This document shows, piece after piece, positions 16,768 to 26,534 of a stretch of DNA of 41,781 nucleotides. The stretch's first letter is position 1. Each line of letters begins with the position of its first letter. Location of the stretch: positions 1 to 41,781 of the forward strand of contig CAIPFE010000001.1 in the NCBI GenBank assembly GCA_903864275.1, read 5' to 3'. The notes beneath the pieces were generated by a model. That model saw only the letters and a list, made by a program, of their open reading frames with translations. It did no database searches and had not been told where the DNA came from. Origin of the DNA: an uncultured Mucilaginibacter sp. GTDB taxonomy: Bacteria; Bacteroidota; Bacteroidia; Sphingobacteriales; Sphingobacteriaceae. The position numbers were made by a program, and so were the translations under genes.

Positions 16768-19158
16768 CTACTCTGTTTTAAGGCTCTTCACCGGGTTCGC
16801 CATCGCCGCCCTGATGCTTTGATAGCTCACAGTAAGCAAGGTAATCAGCATAGCGCCGATAGCTGCAAGGGCAAACACCCACCAGGAGATATCCGTACGA
16901 TAATTATAATCCTGCAGCCAGCTGTGCATAAAGTAATACGATACCGGCGATGCGATAAGCAGCGCAATAAATACGAGCAGCACAAAATCCTTCGATAATA
17001 ATTGCCACAAATTGAATACCGTTGCGCCAAGCACCTTGCGTATGCCGATTTCTTTAACGCGCTGTTCGGCTACAAAGGACGCCATACCAAATAAGCCCAG
17101 GCAACTGATAAAGATGGCGAGCCCGGCAAAACAGCCGGCCAGTTTGCCTACCCGTTCTTCATTATCAAATTTTTTGGCATAGTCAGCGTCGATAAACTGG
17201 TAGCTGAACGGCATGCCGGCGTCATATTTCTTAAAAACAGCCGCCATCCTCGCCAGGGCGTCGTGCATGCCCATTTTGGGGTTAATGCGGATGTTCAGGT
17301 TGTTCATCCTACGGTTCGCCAGGTAAAAGAAAGTTTGCACGGCGGGGTCATACGGCGATTGGTTCACCATATCCCGCACTACGCCAATGATCTTGTATTT
17401 GCCAACACCTGCCCATTCAAGCGTTTTACCAACCGGGTGTGTAAAGCCCATAAATTTGGCGGCGGTTTGATTAATGACAATGGCCGAAGAATCGGAAGGG
17501 TAAGCCGGGTTAAAGTCCCTGCCATCGACTATGTTCCAGTCGACTGTTTTGCCGAAATCGGGACTAACGGCCATGGTGTTAAACTGCTCCTGCAGCGCCG
17601 GGTCCTTGCCTTCCCACTTAAAACCACTGTTACCGATATAAACATTGGTTATCTCAGACTCGGAACCGGCCACGCCGCTAACGGCGCCACTGGCCACGAG
17701 GTCGTTTTTCAGGGGCTGGTATTGCTTTTGAATTTCGGCGGTTTGCAGGGGGATAAAAACCAGGCCGTTGCGGTTATAGCCGATAGGGCGGTTTTGCGCG
17801 TATTGAACTTGCTTATACACCACAACGGTGCCTATAATAAGCACTACCGACACTGTAAATTGCGTCACCACCAGCACCTTACGCGGAATGGAAGCCAGCC
17901 GGCCAACACGGAAGGAACCCTTTAAAACTTTTACCGGGTTAAAGGACGACAGGTATAACGCTGGATAGCTGCCGGCAATTAAACCTGTAAACAAAGCAAA
18001 CCCTATGCCTGCGAGCCAGAACACCGGGCTCGACCAAAGAACCGACATGCGTTTATCGGCCACATTATTGAAAAACGGAAGGAACAGTTGTACCAGCAAC
18101 AACGAACAGGCAAAAGCGAAAACGGCAATCAGCAGCGATTCGCTGTAAAACTGCCAGATAAGCTGGCTGCGAACGGAGCCAACGGCCTTGCGGATACCTA
18201 CTTCGCGGGCGCGTTTTTCAGAACGGGCTGTGCTGAGATTCATGAAATTGATACAGGCCAGCAGCAGCACAAAAACGCCGATGACGCCAAATAACCAAAC
18301 GTATTGGATGCGCCCGCCATTATTTACGCCGTTTTTGAAATCGGCGTATAAATGCCATTTGCTCATCGGGTGCAAAAAAATAACCGGTTTAAAGCGCGCA
18401 TCGCTTTGGCTGCTGATGGCATTCATCTTCACATTCTTTATCCTGGCCGAAACCTGCGCCATATCGGCATTATCTGCGATCTGCACATAGGTTTGAAACC
18501 AACTGGCCCCCCAGGGATTATGGAAAAAAGTATCATAGTGGTTGATGTTGACCAACAGCTGCCAGGGAACGATGAAAGTTAAATCCCCAAAGGAGGAGTT
18601 GTAAGGCAGGTCTTTATACACGCCCGTTACCTTCACGGGTGTTTTCATGTCCAGCGTCACGATTTTGTTCATCGGGTCGGCATTGCCAAAAACGGCCGTC
18701 GCTACCGATTGCGATAACAATATCGAGTTTGGCTCCGCCAAGCCAATGTGCGTGCCTTCGATCATATTTAGGGAGAGCATATCCGTTACACCCGGCTCGA
18801 TATAGTTGCCTTTTTGGGTAGTGGTTTTATTATCGTGCGTAATGAAATGGTCACCGGTCCAGCCAGCCATCAGCACATGCTTAAAATTGTGACCATAGTT
18901 GGCCCTTATCGCCGGCGCAAGCGTTATCGCCTCGGAGTTCCAGGTTTGCGTTTCGTTGTTGATGAACTGGTTCTGCATACATTGTGCTATACGCTTATAA
19001 TTCGGGAATTGTGTATCAAATGCCAGCTCATCATAAATCCACAAGCCTATCAAAATGGCCACAGCCATACCAACTGCCAGTCCACTGATGTTGATGAAGG
19101 CTGAGGCCTTGTTTTTGGTCAAATTTCGCCAGGCGATTTTTAAATAGTTCTTTATCAT
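16768..19158 (-). CDS. FtsX/MacB-type ABC transporter permease, paralog 2
   Basis: 796 residues with the same architecture as its neighbours: MIKNYLKIAWRNLTKNKAS start, MacB_PCD domain, FtsX core with FMNLSTARSEKRAREVGIRKAVGS, second periplasmic domain, C-terminal FtsX core with RVKEIGIRKVLGATVFNLWQ and the end PVKSLKTE. It is closest by eye to paralogs 1 and 3. The 100-bp gap to paralog 1 holds a CTTTAACCTTTCGCC word array, so each gene may have its own transcript ends despite the shared strand. Confidence 0.93.
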   Translation of the reverse strand: MIKNYLKIAWRNLTKNKASAFINISGLAVGMAVAILIGLWIYDELAFDTQFPNYKRIAQCMQNQFINNETQTWNSEAITLAPAIRANYGHNFKHVLMAGWTGDHFITHDNKTTTQKGNYIEPGVTDMLSLNMIEGTHIGLAEPNSILLSQSVATAVFGNADPMNKIVTLDMKTPVKVTGVYKDLPYNSSFGDLTFIVPWQLLVNINHYDTFFHNPWGASWFQTYVQIADNADMAQVSARIKNVKMNAISSQSDARFKPVIFLHPMSKWHLYADFKNGVNNGGRIQYVWLFGVIGVFVLLLACINFMNLSTARSEKRAREVGIRKAVGSVRSQLIWQFYSESLLIAVFAFACSLLLVQLFLPFFNNVADKRMSVLWSSPVFWLAGIGFALFTGLIAGSYPALYLSSFNPVKVLKGSFRVGRLASIPRKVLVVTQFTVSVVLIIGTVVVYKQVQYAQNRPIGYNRNGLVFIPLQTAEIQKQYQPLKNDLVASGAVSGVAGSESEITNVYIGNSGFKWEGKDPALQEQFNTMAVSPDFGKTVDWNIVDGRDFNPAYPSDSSAIVINQTAAKFMGFTHPVGKTLEWAGVGKYKIIGVVRDMVNQSPYDPAVQTFFYLANRRMNNLNIRINPKMGMHDALARMAAVFKKYDAGMPFSYQFIDADYAKKFDNEERVGKLAGCFAGLAIFISCLGLFGMASFVAEQRVKEIGIRKVLGATVFNLWQLLSKDFVLLVFIALLIASPVSYYFMHSWLQDYNYRTDISWWVFALAAIGAMLITLLTVSYQSIRAAMANPVKSLKTE

Positions 19159-19161
19159 TTT

Positions 19162-19238
19162 ATTTGGTCATTAGTCATTGATCAATGGTCATTGGTTGTT
19201 ATTTAGCCGCTTTGCACAAATGACTAATGACCAATGAC
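19162..19238. repeat. GGTCATTAGTCATT array with inverted arm; copy A of a 51-bp identical block
   Basis: Words GGTCATTAGTCATTG and GGTCATTGG on the left are mirrored by AATGACTAATGACCAATGAC on the right. Bases 19188-19238 are identical to 21662-21712, although the permease genes on either side have diverged. Confidence 0.85.
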
Positions 19239-19244
19239 GTTTCC

Positions 19245-21626
19245 TCATTCACTCCTCAGGCTCTTCACCGGGTTTGTCAGCGCTGCTTTTATGCTCTGAT
19301 AGCTCACTGTTAATAAAGTGATGATCATAGCGCCGGCTGCCGCAGCTGCAAATATCCACCATGTAATTTCTGTGCGGTATTGGTACCCCTGCAGCCATTG
19401 CTGCATAAAGTAATAAGAAACGGGCGTGGCAATGAGCAGTGAAATAATAACCAGCACTACAAAATCTTTTGAAAGCAACTGCCACAAGTTAAATACCGTG
19501 GCGCCCAATACTTTGCGTACGCCAATTTCCTTTATGCGTTGTTCTGCCATAAACGATGCCATTCCGAAAAGCCCCAGGCAACTGATAAAAACAGCAAAGC
19601 AGGCGAACGCGCTTGCCAGCTTGCCGATACGTTCCTCATTACCGAATTTTTTGGCGTATTCGTCATCCGCAAACTGGTAGTCAAAGGGTTGAGCAGGATT
19701 GTAGGTCTTAAATGTTTTTTCTATTTTATTTAGAGCTTCGTGTGCGCTTATTTTGGGATTCATTTTTGCAATCACAAAATCACCGCCGCCTTTAAGCATG
19801 TGGTATAATGTGGGCCTTACGGGCGCATACGGGGATTCCGAAACCATATCTTTAATTACCCCGATCACGCGAAACGGCTGCCCATCCCATTTAACGGTCT
19901 CGCCCACCGGGTGTTTCAGGCCCATAAACTTGGCGGCGGTTTCGTTGAGCACAAAAGCAGTAGAGTCGGAAAGAAATGCGGAAGAAAAATCCCTCCCGTC
20001 AGTAAACTGCCAGCCAACCGTCTTTCCATAATCATAGGAAACATCAATGTTCGGGAATTCAACGGCTAAGGCCGGGTCCTTGCCTCTCCAGTCGAAGCCG
20101 CTGTTTGATGAGTAGTCTCCCGTCGTAGAGCTTCCCGATTCAGCTATCGATATAATAGCGCCGTTTTTTTCAAGCTCATTCTTCACTACGGCAAACTGTT
20201 TGTGAATGTCGCCGGTGACCATAGGTAAGGCGATCAATCCATCCCTGCTATAACCAACCGGCCGGTTCCTGGCAAATTCTATCTGCCGGAAAACTACGAT
20301 GGTGCCGATAATTAATGTGACAGAAACCGAAAATTGCAGCACAACTAATACCTTACGGGGAATAGCTGCCAAGCGGCCCACCCTGAATGTGCCTTTTAAT
20401 ACTTTAACCGGCTGAAAGGACGATAAATACAATGCCGGGTAACTGCCGGAAATAAGCCCGGTAACTAAGCTGAAGATAATACCCGACAGCCAAAATAAGG
20501 GGCTACCCCATAAAACCGACATTTTTTTACCGGAAACTTCATTAAAAAAAGGAAGCGCCAACTGTACCAAAAGCAGGGACATGGCAAACGCGAAAGCTAC
20601 TACCAGCAATGATTCACTTAAAAACTGGTAAATAAGCTGCAGGCGCAATGAACCGATCGCTTTGCGGATGCCTACTTCCCTTGCCCGTTTTTCGGATCGC
20701 GCAGTGCTCAGGTTCATGAAATTAATGCAGGCCAGCAGCAATACAAAAACGCCGATAATACCGAACAACCAGACATACTGAATACGGCCCCCCGCTATCA
20801 CTCCATTTTTAAAATCAGAATATAAATGCCAGTTCTTCATCGGGTTCAGAAAAACCTGGTTTTTTTGCTTTAGCTCAATTTTGTTTACTTTGGTCAATTT
20901 GATATCCCTGATCTTTGCCGACACCTTGTTTACATCGGCATTATCCGCCAACTGGGCATAGGTGAAATAGCAGTTGCAGCGCCAGGTATCGGCCTGTTTT
21001 TTTAACCCGTTTGCGTTTGAAAATTGTTCCCAGGGGGCAACAAAATCAACGCCGGCGAAGGAAGAATTGTCCGGCAGGTCTTCATAAACGCCGGTTACCT
21101 TTACAACCTGGTTGTTATCTATCTTCATCACCTTATCAATCGGGTCGGCATCGCCAAAATAAGCTTTGGCAGTGGATGCAGAAAGCAGTATCGATGAGGG
21201 GTCATTTAAGCCATTTTTATTTCCTTTCAGCATTTTAAAGGATAGCATTTCAAGGGCCGACGGTTCAAAATAAGTCCCGTTTGTTGTTATTTTTTTTTCG
21301 CCATAGGTAAGAATATGCCCGAAATTGTAAGTTGCCATGGTGACATATTTAAAGTCGCCGCCAAAACTTTTTCGCAGCTCATCGCCCATCGGCCAGGGTA
21401 CACTGTTTCCTGTGCCTATTTCACCATTCATCATATTATTTTGCATTACCTCCGTAATGCGATCGTAGTTTTTAAAGTTTTTATCAAACGATAATTCATC
21501 ATAGATCCATAAACCTATCAGCATCGCCGCTGCCATACCCACAGCCAGCCCGCCGATATTGATCATTGAAGAAACCTTGTTCCTTAAGATGTTTCGCCAT
21601 GCGATTTTTAAATAGTTCTTTATCAT
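19245..21626 (-). CDS. FtsX/MacB-type ABC transporter permease, paralog 3
   Basis: 793 residues, with the same two-FtsX-core plan. Start MIKNYLKIAWRNILRNKVS; first core FMNLSTARSEKRAREVGIRKAIGS; second core RIKEIGVRKVLGATVFNLWQ; end PVKSLRSE. The two large extracytoplasmic domains vary most between the paralogs, as expected if each senses or handles a different ligand (inference). It is flanked on both sides by the same 51-bp intergenic block, which points to a past unequal-crossover or gene-duplication event. Confidence 0.93.
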   Translation of the reverse strand: MIKNYLKIAWRNILRNKVSSMINIGGLAVGMAAAMLIGLWIYDELSFDKNFKNYDRITEVMQNNMMNGEIGTGNSVPWPMGDELRKSFGGDFKYVTMATYNFGHILTYGEKKITTNGTYFEPSALEMLSFKMLKGNKNGLNDPSSILLSASTAKAYFGDADPIDKVMKIDNNQVVKVTGVYEDLPDNSSFAGVDFVAPWEQFSNANGLKKQADTWRCNCYFTYAQLADNADVNKVSAKIRDIKLTKVNKIELKQKNQVFLNPMKNWHLYSDFKNGVIAGGRIQYVWLFGIIGVFVLLLACINFMNLSTARSEKRAREVGIRKAIGSLRLQLIYQFLSESLLVVAFAFAMSLLLVQLALPFFNEVSGKKMSVLWGSPLFWLSGIIFSLVTGLISGSYPALYLSSFQPVKVLKGTFRVGRLAAIPRKVLVVLQFSVSVTLIIGTIVVFRQIEFARNRPVGYSRDGLIALPMVTGDIHKQFAVVKNELEKNGAIISIAESGSSTTGDYSSNSGFDWRGKDPALAVEFPNIDVSYDYGKTVGWQFTDGRDFSSAFLSDSTAFVLNETAAKFMGLKHPVGETVKWDGQPFRVIGVIKDMVSESPYAPVRPTLYHMLKGGGDFVIAKMNPKISAHEALNKIEKTFKTYNPAQPFDYQFADDEYAKKFGNEERIGKLASAFACFAVFISCLGLFGMASFMAEQRIKEIGVRKVLGATVFNLWQLLSKDFVVLVIISLLIATPVSYYFMQQWLQGYQYRTEITWWIFAAAAAGAMIITLLTVSYQSIKAALTNPVKSLRSE

Positions 21627-21630
21627 ATTA

Positions 21631-21721
21631 TTGGTCGTTAGTCATTAGTCACTGGTCATTAGTCATTGGTTGTTATTTAGCCGCTTTGCACAAATGACTA
21701 ATGACCAATGACTAATGACCA
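21631..21721. repeat. GGTCATTAGTCATT array with inverted arm; copy B of a 51-bp identical block
   Basis: Left arm words GGTCGTTAGTCATTAGTCAC and GGTCATTAGTCATTGG; right arm AATGACTAATGACC twice. Bases 21662-21712 repeat 19188-19238 exactly. The arms can pair into a long imperfect hairpin in the RNA between paralogs 4 and 3. Confidence 0.85.
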
Positions 21722-21723
21722 CT

Positions 21724-24126
21724 TTACTCCGTTTTCAAACTCTTCACCGGGTTAACAATTGCTGCTTTAACCGCCTGGTAACTTATTGTTATTATAGTGA
21801 TCAGCAATGTTGAAATCCCGGCAAGTACAAATATCCCTGCGCCAATATCAATCTTGTAGGCGAAACTCTGCAACCATTGATTGGCTATCCACCATGCCAG
21901 CGGGAAGGCGATCAATACTGCTATAAAAACAAGTTTTAAGAAATCCTTCGATAATATTAAAACAACATTGCTTACAGTGGCGCCAATAACTTTGCGTATT
22001 CCTATTTCCTTTTGCCGTTTTTGGGCGGTAAAAGCCGCCAGGCCGAATAAGCCCAGGCAGGATATGATGATGGCAATTCCCGCGAAGTAGCGCGACAATA
22101 TGGCCACCCGTTGTTCCGAAGCATATAAAACCTGGTAATCTTCATCAAGGAATTTGTATTCAAAGGGAAGGCCGGGGTTGTACTGTTTATACAATTTTGA
22201 AAGCTTTCCAATGGTTTCACTTTCGTCGCCTGCCTTTAATTTAACCATTATATTGTCTGCGTTTTTCCGGTAACTTAAAAAGAACGGCCCCACTTTTTTA
22301 TAAAGTGATTCGTAATGGAAGTCTTTTAGTACCCCGATGATGTGCATAGGCGTGCCCCACAACTTTACCGTTTTGCCGATAGGATCTTTAAGCCCCATTT
22401 CTTTTATCGCCGTTTCATTAAAAAGGACCGCCGAACTATCAGAGGGGTTGTCGCCCGAAAATGCCCTGCCTTCGGTTGTTTTGAGGCCCATTGTTTCCAT
22501 GAAATTGAAATCCGCATACAGCCCGCTAAATTCCACACGGTGCATTTTGCCCGGCCAGTCAATTCCGCCACCGCCGCTGTGGTTGCCCAGCATATCGCCC
22601 TCCATGTCCGACGCATTCAAAACGCCCGGTATGTTTTTAACGTCAGTAAGAAAGGCCTGTTCGTTTTGCTGTAAGTTTCCATCGTTTGAAAAATGGATAA
22701 TGTGTTCTTTGTTATACCCCAGGTTTTTGTTTTGCACCAGTTTCATTTGCTGGTAAACCACCATTACGGACACGATAAGTATGATAGAGATAGCAAATTG
22801 AAATATGACAAGTACTTTGCGGATCAGCGATTCTCCAGCCGAAGTCATTATTCGCCCTTTTAGTACCAGTACCGGTTTGAAACCCGACAAATACAGCGCA
22901 GGGTAACTGCCGGAGATAACGCCTGTTATTAAAGTAATGGCGGCAATGCACAGTACAAAATCAGTATTGAAATCAAGGGTAAGGTTTTTTCCGGTGATTT
23001 CCCTGAATGCTGGAAGCAAAAGCGAAACCATCGCAAGCGCAAGAACTATGGATAAACTGGTCATCAGAAGTGATTCGCTTATGTATTGGAAGACAAGGGT
23101 CAGGCGGGATGCGCCTACTACTTTTTTAATGCCAACTTCCTTTACCCTTTTTGAGGCTTTGGCAGTTGATAAATTCATGAAATTGATGCAGGCGATAACC
23201 AATATGAAAATTGCGATTAGGGAAAACAATTTAACATATTCTATCCGGCCGCCTGCGGGCACGCCATTTTCATAACGGTTGTACAGGTATTTATCGGTAT
23301 AACGTTGCAAAAATAACGTCCCTGCCCATTTGAGTTCATCCGAACCCGGTTTAAATTTTGACGTAATAAAGGTTTTGATTTTTTCATTAAGCCGCGGCTC
23401 ATTGGCACCGTCTTTTAAAACAACATAAGTTGATTGATTACTGCTAAACCAATTGATATCGCGTTTTATATTATCGCCATACAGCGCGTTCGTAAATACT
23501 ATATCAAATTGGGCGGAAGAATTAGCAGGCGGCGCTTCAAAAATGCCGGATACCACGTAGCTTCCGTTTAATTTCCCCATTTGCCCGGTGCCACGGTCCC
23601 ACTTTACCGTTTTACCAATGATATTTTGCGTATTATGAAATAATTTCGCAGCCATAGCCGATGACAAAAGAATGCTATGGGTATTTGGGAACGGCTGCTT
23701 TACGTTCCCCTGGATAAGACGGTAGGAGAAAACGTTAAAAAAATTGGGGGTAACATATAATTCGCCTGCCTTGATACTGGAGTTATTAACTGAAAGAATG
23801 CCTTTGGGGTTGTCATCCGCATCAGGCGATTTTATTGTTACGCTTTCCTTTACTTCGGGTATTTGCTCAGTAAGGGCTTTAGCCAATTGGTCGGGTGTAA
23901 CCTCGACGGTTAATACCCCACCGTCTGAAAGGGGTACATTTTGCATAACCTCGTAAAGTTGTTTGCCGTTCTTTTGGAATTTGTCCATCCCAACCTCATC
24001 GGTAACCCATAGGTAGATCAATAAAACACAGGCTAAACCAGTTGCCAACCCAAGCAGGTTTAAAGCGGCAAACTGGCGGTCTTTTAAGAAACTGCGCCAG
24101 GCGATTTTAAGGTTGTTTTTAAACAT
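21724..24126 (-). CDS. FtsX/MacB-type ABC transporter permease, paralog 4 (divergent)
   Basis: 800 residues, same domain order, but clearly the outlier: start MFKNNLKIAWRSFLKDRQF, first core FMNLSTAKASKRVKEVGIKKVVGAS, second core RQKEIGIRKVIGATV, end PVKSLKTE. It is the first gene in the direction of transcription, so the cluster may be transcribed from the divergent gap at 24127-24515. No ATPase gene is adjacent. Confidence 0.92.
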   Translation of the reverse strand: MFKNNLKIAWRSFLKDRQFAALNLLGLATGLACVLLIYLWVTDEVGMDKFQKNGKQLYEVMQNVPLSDGGVLTVEVTPDQLAKALTEQIPEVKESVTIKSPDADDNPKGILSVNNSSIKAGELYVTPNFFNVFSYRLIQGNVKQPFPNTHSILLSSAMAAKLFHNTQNIIGKTVKWDRGTGQMGKLNGSYVVSGIFEAPPANSSAQFDIVFTNALYGDNIKRDINWFSSNQSTYVVLKDGANEPRLNEKIKTFITSKFKPGSDELKWAGTLFLQRYTDKYLYNRYENGVPAGGRIEYVKLFSLIAIFILVIACINFMNLSTAKASKRVKEVGIKKVVGASRLTLVFQYISESLLMTSLSIVLALAMVSLLLPAFREITGKNLTLDFNTDFVLCIAAITLITGVISGSYPALYLSGFKPVLVLKGRIMTSAGESLIRKVLVIFQFAISIILIVSVMVVYQQMKLVQNKNLGYNKEHIIHFSNDGNLQQNEQAFLTDVKNIPGVLNASDMEGDMLGNHSGGGGIDWPGKMHRVEFSGLYADFNFMETMGLKTTEGRAFSGDNPSDSSAVLFNETAIKEMGLKDPIGKTVKLWGTPMHIIGVLKDFHYESLYKKVGPFFLSYRKNADNIMVKLKAGDESETIGKLSKLYKQYNPGLPFEYKFLDEDYQVLYASEQRVAILSRYFAGIAIIISCLGLFGLAAFTAQKRQKEIGIRKVIGATVSNVVLILSKDFLKLVFIAVLIAFPLAWWIANQWLQSFAYKIDIGAGIFVLAGISTLLITIITISYQAVKAAIVNPVKSLKTE

Positions 24127-24515
24127 GGCTATACTTTTTTATTTAGTTTCTGAGATATGCACCGTTGATAGAAAATGACCAACTAAAAACTGATATGTTG
24201 CATGCACTTACCTGGAATCGCCAGCTTGCAAACGGATTAGGAAAGCAATTAAAGGCAATCAATTTCATGCCAAATTGCAATTATCTAATTATCAATTTGT
24301 TGTGATGTTATATTGTTTCCGGCCTGTTACATATCCGAACGGTAAGTGTACGTTTCTGTTACAGTGGCGACCGATTATGAAAGATGCAGGAAAGTTCAAA
24401 AGAATTTACAACTTTTATAACCTTTCAAACAATTCTAACTAAAATCAAAAACTTTAATAGATTTGGGTATTATAAACCATTAATAACCAAAGCCGCCATA
24501 TTCATTCTATTTATT
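24127..24515. other. Divergent intergenic region between the permease cluster and the GH30 gene
   Basis: 389 bp, A+T-rich, with no ORF of its own; the GH30 frame stays open upstream to 24384 but without a signal-peptide start. I see no exact TTG/TAnnTTTG pair. The dyad-like stretch CAAATTGCAATTATCTAATT followed by ATCAATTTG near 24271-24299 and AACTTTTATAACCTTTC near 24409-24425 are the only features of note. It must hold promoters in both directions. Confidence 0.5.
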
Positions 24516-25982
24516 ATGAAAAGAGAATTAACCAAACTGCGTTTTATTTTTGTCCTGATCGTTTTATTGACCGTTACCCGGGCAAATGCGCAAAATGCTG
24601 CGCCATATTCGGCTAAAAATAAAACGGTAAAAGTTTATTTAACTGCTAAAAACACCGGCAATAAGCTAACGCAAACCGAAACTCTTCATTTCACCGATAA
24701 GCCGCAGCCTGTTGAAACAGAAGTAGCGGTATTTGTTGATCCGTCGAAAAAATTTCAAACCATGCTCGGTATCGGCGGCGCTTTAACGGATGCCTCCGCC
24801 GAAACTTTTTATAAGTTACCCAAAGACAAACAGGAAGAATTTCTGACCGCCTATTACGATAAAGACAAGGGGATAGGCTATACTCTTGGTCGCACCAATA
24901 TTCAAAGCTGCGATTTTTCGAGCGCGAGCTATAGCTATGTTAAGGATAATGACGCAGCCTTAAAAACATTTGATATCAGCCATGATAAAAAATTCCGTAT
25001 CCCATTTATCAAAGAGGTTACGAGCGCTGCCGGGGGTAAACTTACTTTATTTGTCTCTCCGTGGAGCCCACCCGGATGGATGAAAACTAACGGCGATGTA
25101 CTGCATGGCGGCAAGCTTAAACATGAATTTGACCAGCCATGGGCAAATTTTTATGTTAAATTTATCAAATCATACGAACAATTGGGGATACCGATCTGGG
25201 GCCTGACCGTGCAAAACGAGCCTATGGCCACACAAACCTGGGAATCGTGCCTGTACACGGCCGAAGACGAACGGGACTTTGTAAAAAACTTTTTAGGGCC
25301 AACATTAACCAAATCCGGCCTTGCAGCTAAAAAGTTAATTGTGTGGGACCATAACCGCGACTTGATGTTCCAACGCGCCAGCACCATCCTCGAGGACCCC
25401 GGAGCCGCAAAATACGTTTGGGGCGTTGGCTATCACTGGTACGAAACCTGGACAGGCGCAGGCATGAACTTTGAAAACGAGCGAAGGGTGGCCGAAACAT
25501 TTCCGGGCAAACACCTGATATTTACCGAAGGCTGCCCTGAACAATTTGACTTCGCCAAGTTAGGGGACTGGTCGCTTGGCGAAAGATACGGGCTGTCAAT
25601 GATCAACGACTTTAACGCAGGTACTGTTGCCTGGACTGACTGGAACGTTTTGCTTGACGAGCAGGGCGGCCCTAACCATGTGGGCAATTTCTGCTTTGCA
25701 CCTATACATGCCGACACCAAGACCGGCAGCCTGATGTACACCAATTCTTATTATTATATAGGCCATTTTTCCAAATTCATCCACCCCGGAGCGAGGCGCG
25801 TAGTAAGCGCCGCCAGCAGGGATAAACTTTTAAGTACCGCCTATATTAACCCCGATGGCAAATTAGCCGTGGTGGTGATGAATAAGACCGATGAAAATAT
25901 TGATTACTACCTGTGGATAAAGGGCCAGGCTGCAAAAACAACCAGCCCCGCGCATTCAATTGCTACTTTGATAGTTGAATAA
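24516..25982 (+). CDS. Secreted glycoside hydrolase family 30 enzyme
   Basis: 488 residues from the ATG at 24516, chosen because it begins a signal peptide, MKRELTKLRFIFVLIVLLTV... ending ANAQ; the open frame upstream lacks one. The catalytic domain is a (beta/alpha)8 barrel with a C-terminal beta domain. The acid/base is E235 in LTVQNEP and the nucleophile E338 in IFTEGCPE; GIGGALTDASAE near the start of the mature enzyme is the family signature. GH30 enzymes are retaining beta-glycosidases: glucosylceramidases, beta-1,6-glucanases, xylanases. This one is closest to the glucosylceramidase/beta-1,6-glucanase type, but the substrate is not settled. No SusCD pair is nearby. Confidence 0.93.
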   Translation: MKRELTKLRFIFVLIVLLTVTRANAQNAAPYSAKNKTVKVYLTAKNTGNKLTQTETLHFTDKPQPVETEVAVFVDPSKKFQTMLGIGGALTDASAETFYKLPKDKQEEFLTAYYDKDKGIGYTLGRTNIQSCDFSSASYSYVKDNDAALKTFDISHDKKFRIPFIKEVTSAAGGKLTLFVSPWSPPGWMKTNGDVLHGGKLKHEFDQPWANFYVKFIKSYEQLGIPIWGLTVQNEPMATQTWESCLYTAEDERDFVKNFLGPTLTKSGLAAKKLIVWDHNRDLMFQRASTILEDPGAAKYVWGVGYHWYETWTGAGMNFENERRVAETFPGKHLIFTEGCPEQFDFAKLGDWSLGERYGLSMINDFNAGTVAWTDWNVLLDEQGGPNHVGNFCFAPIHADTKTGSLMYTNSYYYIGHFSKFIHPGARRVVSAASRDKLLSTAYINPDGKLAVVVMNKTDENIDYYLWIKGQAAKTTSPAHSIATLIVE

Positions 25983-26004
25983 CTGAATGTTTGTTTCAGG
26001 TATA

Positions 26005-26379
26005 TCAATGGCTATGCCGTCCGATTGGGTCAAATGTCGCATAGGGTGTAATAATTATAGTGTCACCAATTTTTTTATGATACCATGTTGATTTTTTTAC
26101 TATTGCGGCGGTTTGCCGTTTTTGCGCATCCAATGAGGTAACACTTAAAAAATACAAAGGTTTTTCATTTGCGGCTGGTGCAGTTGTACGCGGCGTGAAC
26201 CCCAATTTATTACTCCAACCATATTTAAACGATGTCGTTTTGCCGGTTATGGTGTAACCCGTTTGGCCGGTTTGTTGGGCGCTACAGGAATAACAACAAA
26301 GCATTATTCCCGCAAAAGCCAAAAATAGGGTTGTTAAGCAACTCCTTACTAAATAACATTTAGGTATAAAATTACTCAT
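26005..26379 (-). CDS. Hypothetical secreted protein
   Basis: 124 residues. A hydrophobic N-terminal segment (about 14-31, TTLFLAFAGIMLCCYSC) followed by SAQQ suggests export, possibly as a lipoprotein with Cys33 as lipid site. The mature part is short, basic and beta-rich with no motif I know (YTITGKTTSFKYGW, LYFLSVTSLDAQKRQ). It is convergent with the GH30 gene. A real gene is likely because of the signal sequence; function unknown. Confidence 0.6.
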   Translation of the reverse strand: MSNFIPKCYLVRSCLTTLFLAFAGIMLCCYSCSAQQTGQTGYTITGKTTSFKYGWSNKLGFTPRTTAPAANEKPLYFLSVTSLDAQKRQTAAIVKKSTWYHKKIGDTIIITPYATFDPIGRHSH

Positions 26380-26534
26380 GGCTAAAAACTAATGATAATC
26401 TATCTCGAAGTTATAAAAAAAATGAAAATTAAACTTCCGTATAGTCGAATTACTCTCGTACCGTATTTAGAGTTGGTTAGTAGCTTTGTCGAAGGTCTTT
26501 TTCCAATGTTGACTTGGCTACAAACCACCTTTAA

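Noticed and set aside
17263..17925. 220-codon plus-strand ORF opposite permease paralog 2
   Set aside because: Antisense shadow; the minus-strand permease has full family motifs, and paralogous regions do not keep this ORF intact.
24384..24515. N-terminal extension of the GH30 enzyme from 24384
   Set aside because: It would bury the signal peptide that starts cleanly at 24516.
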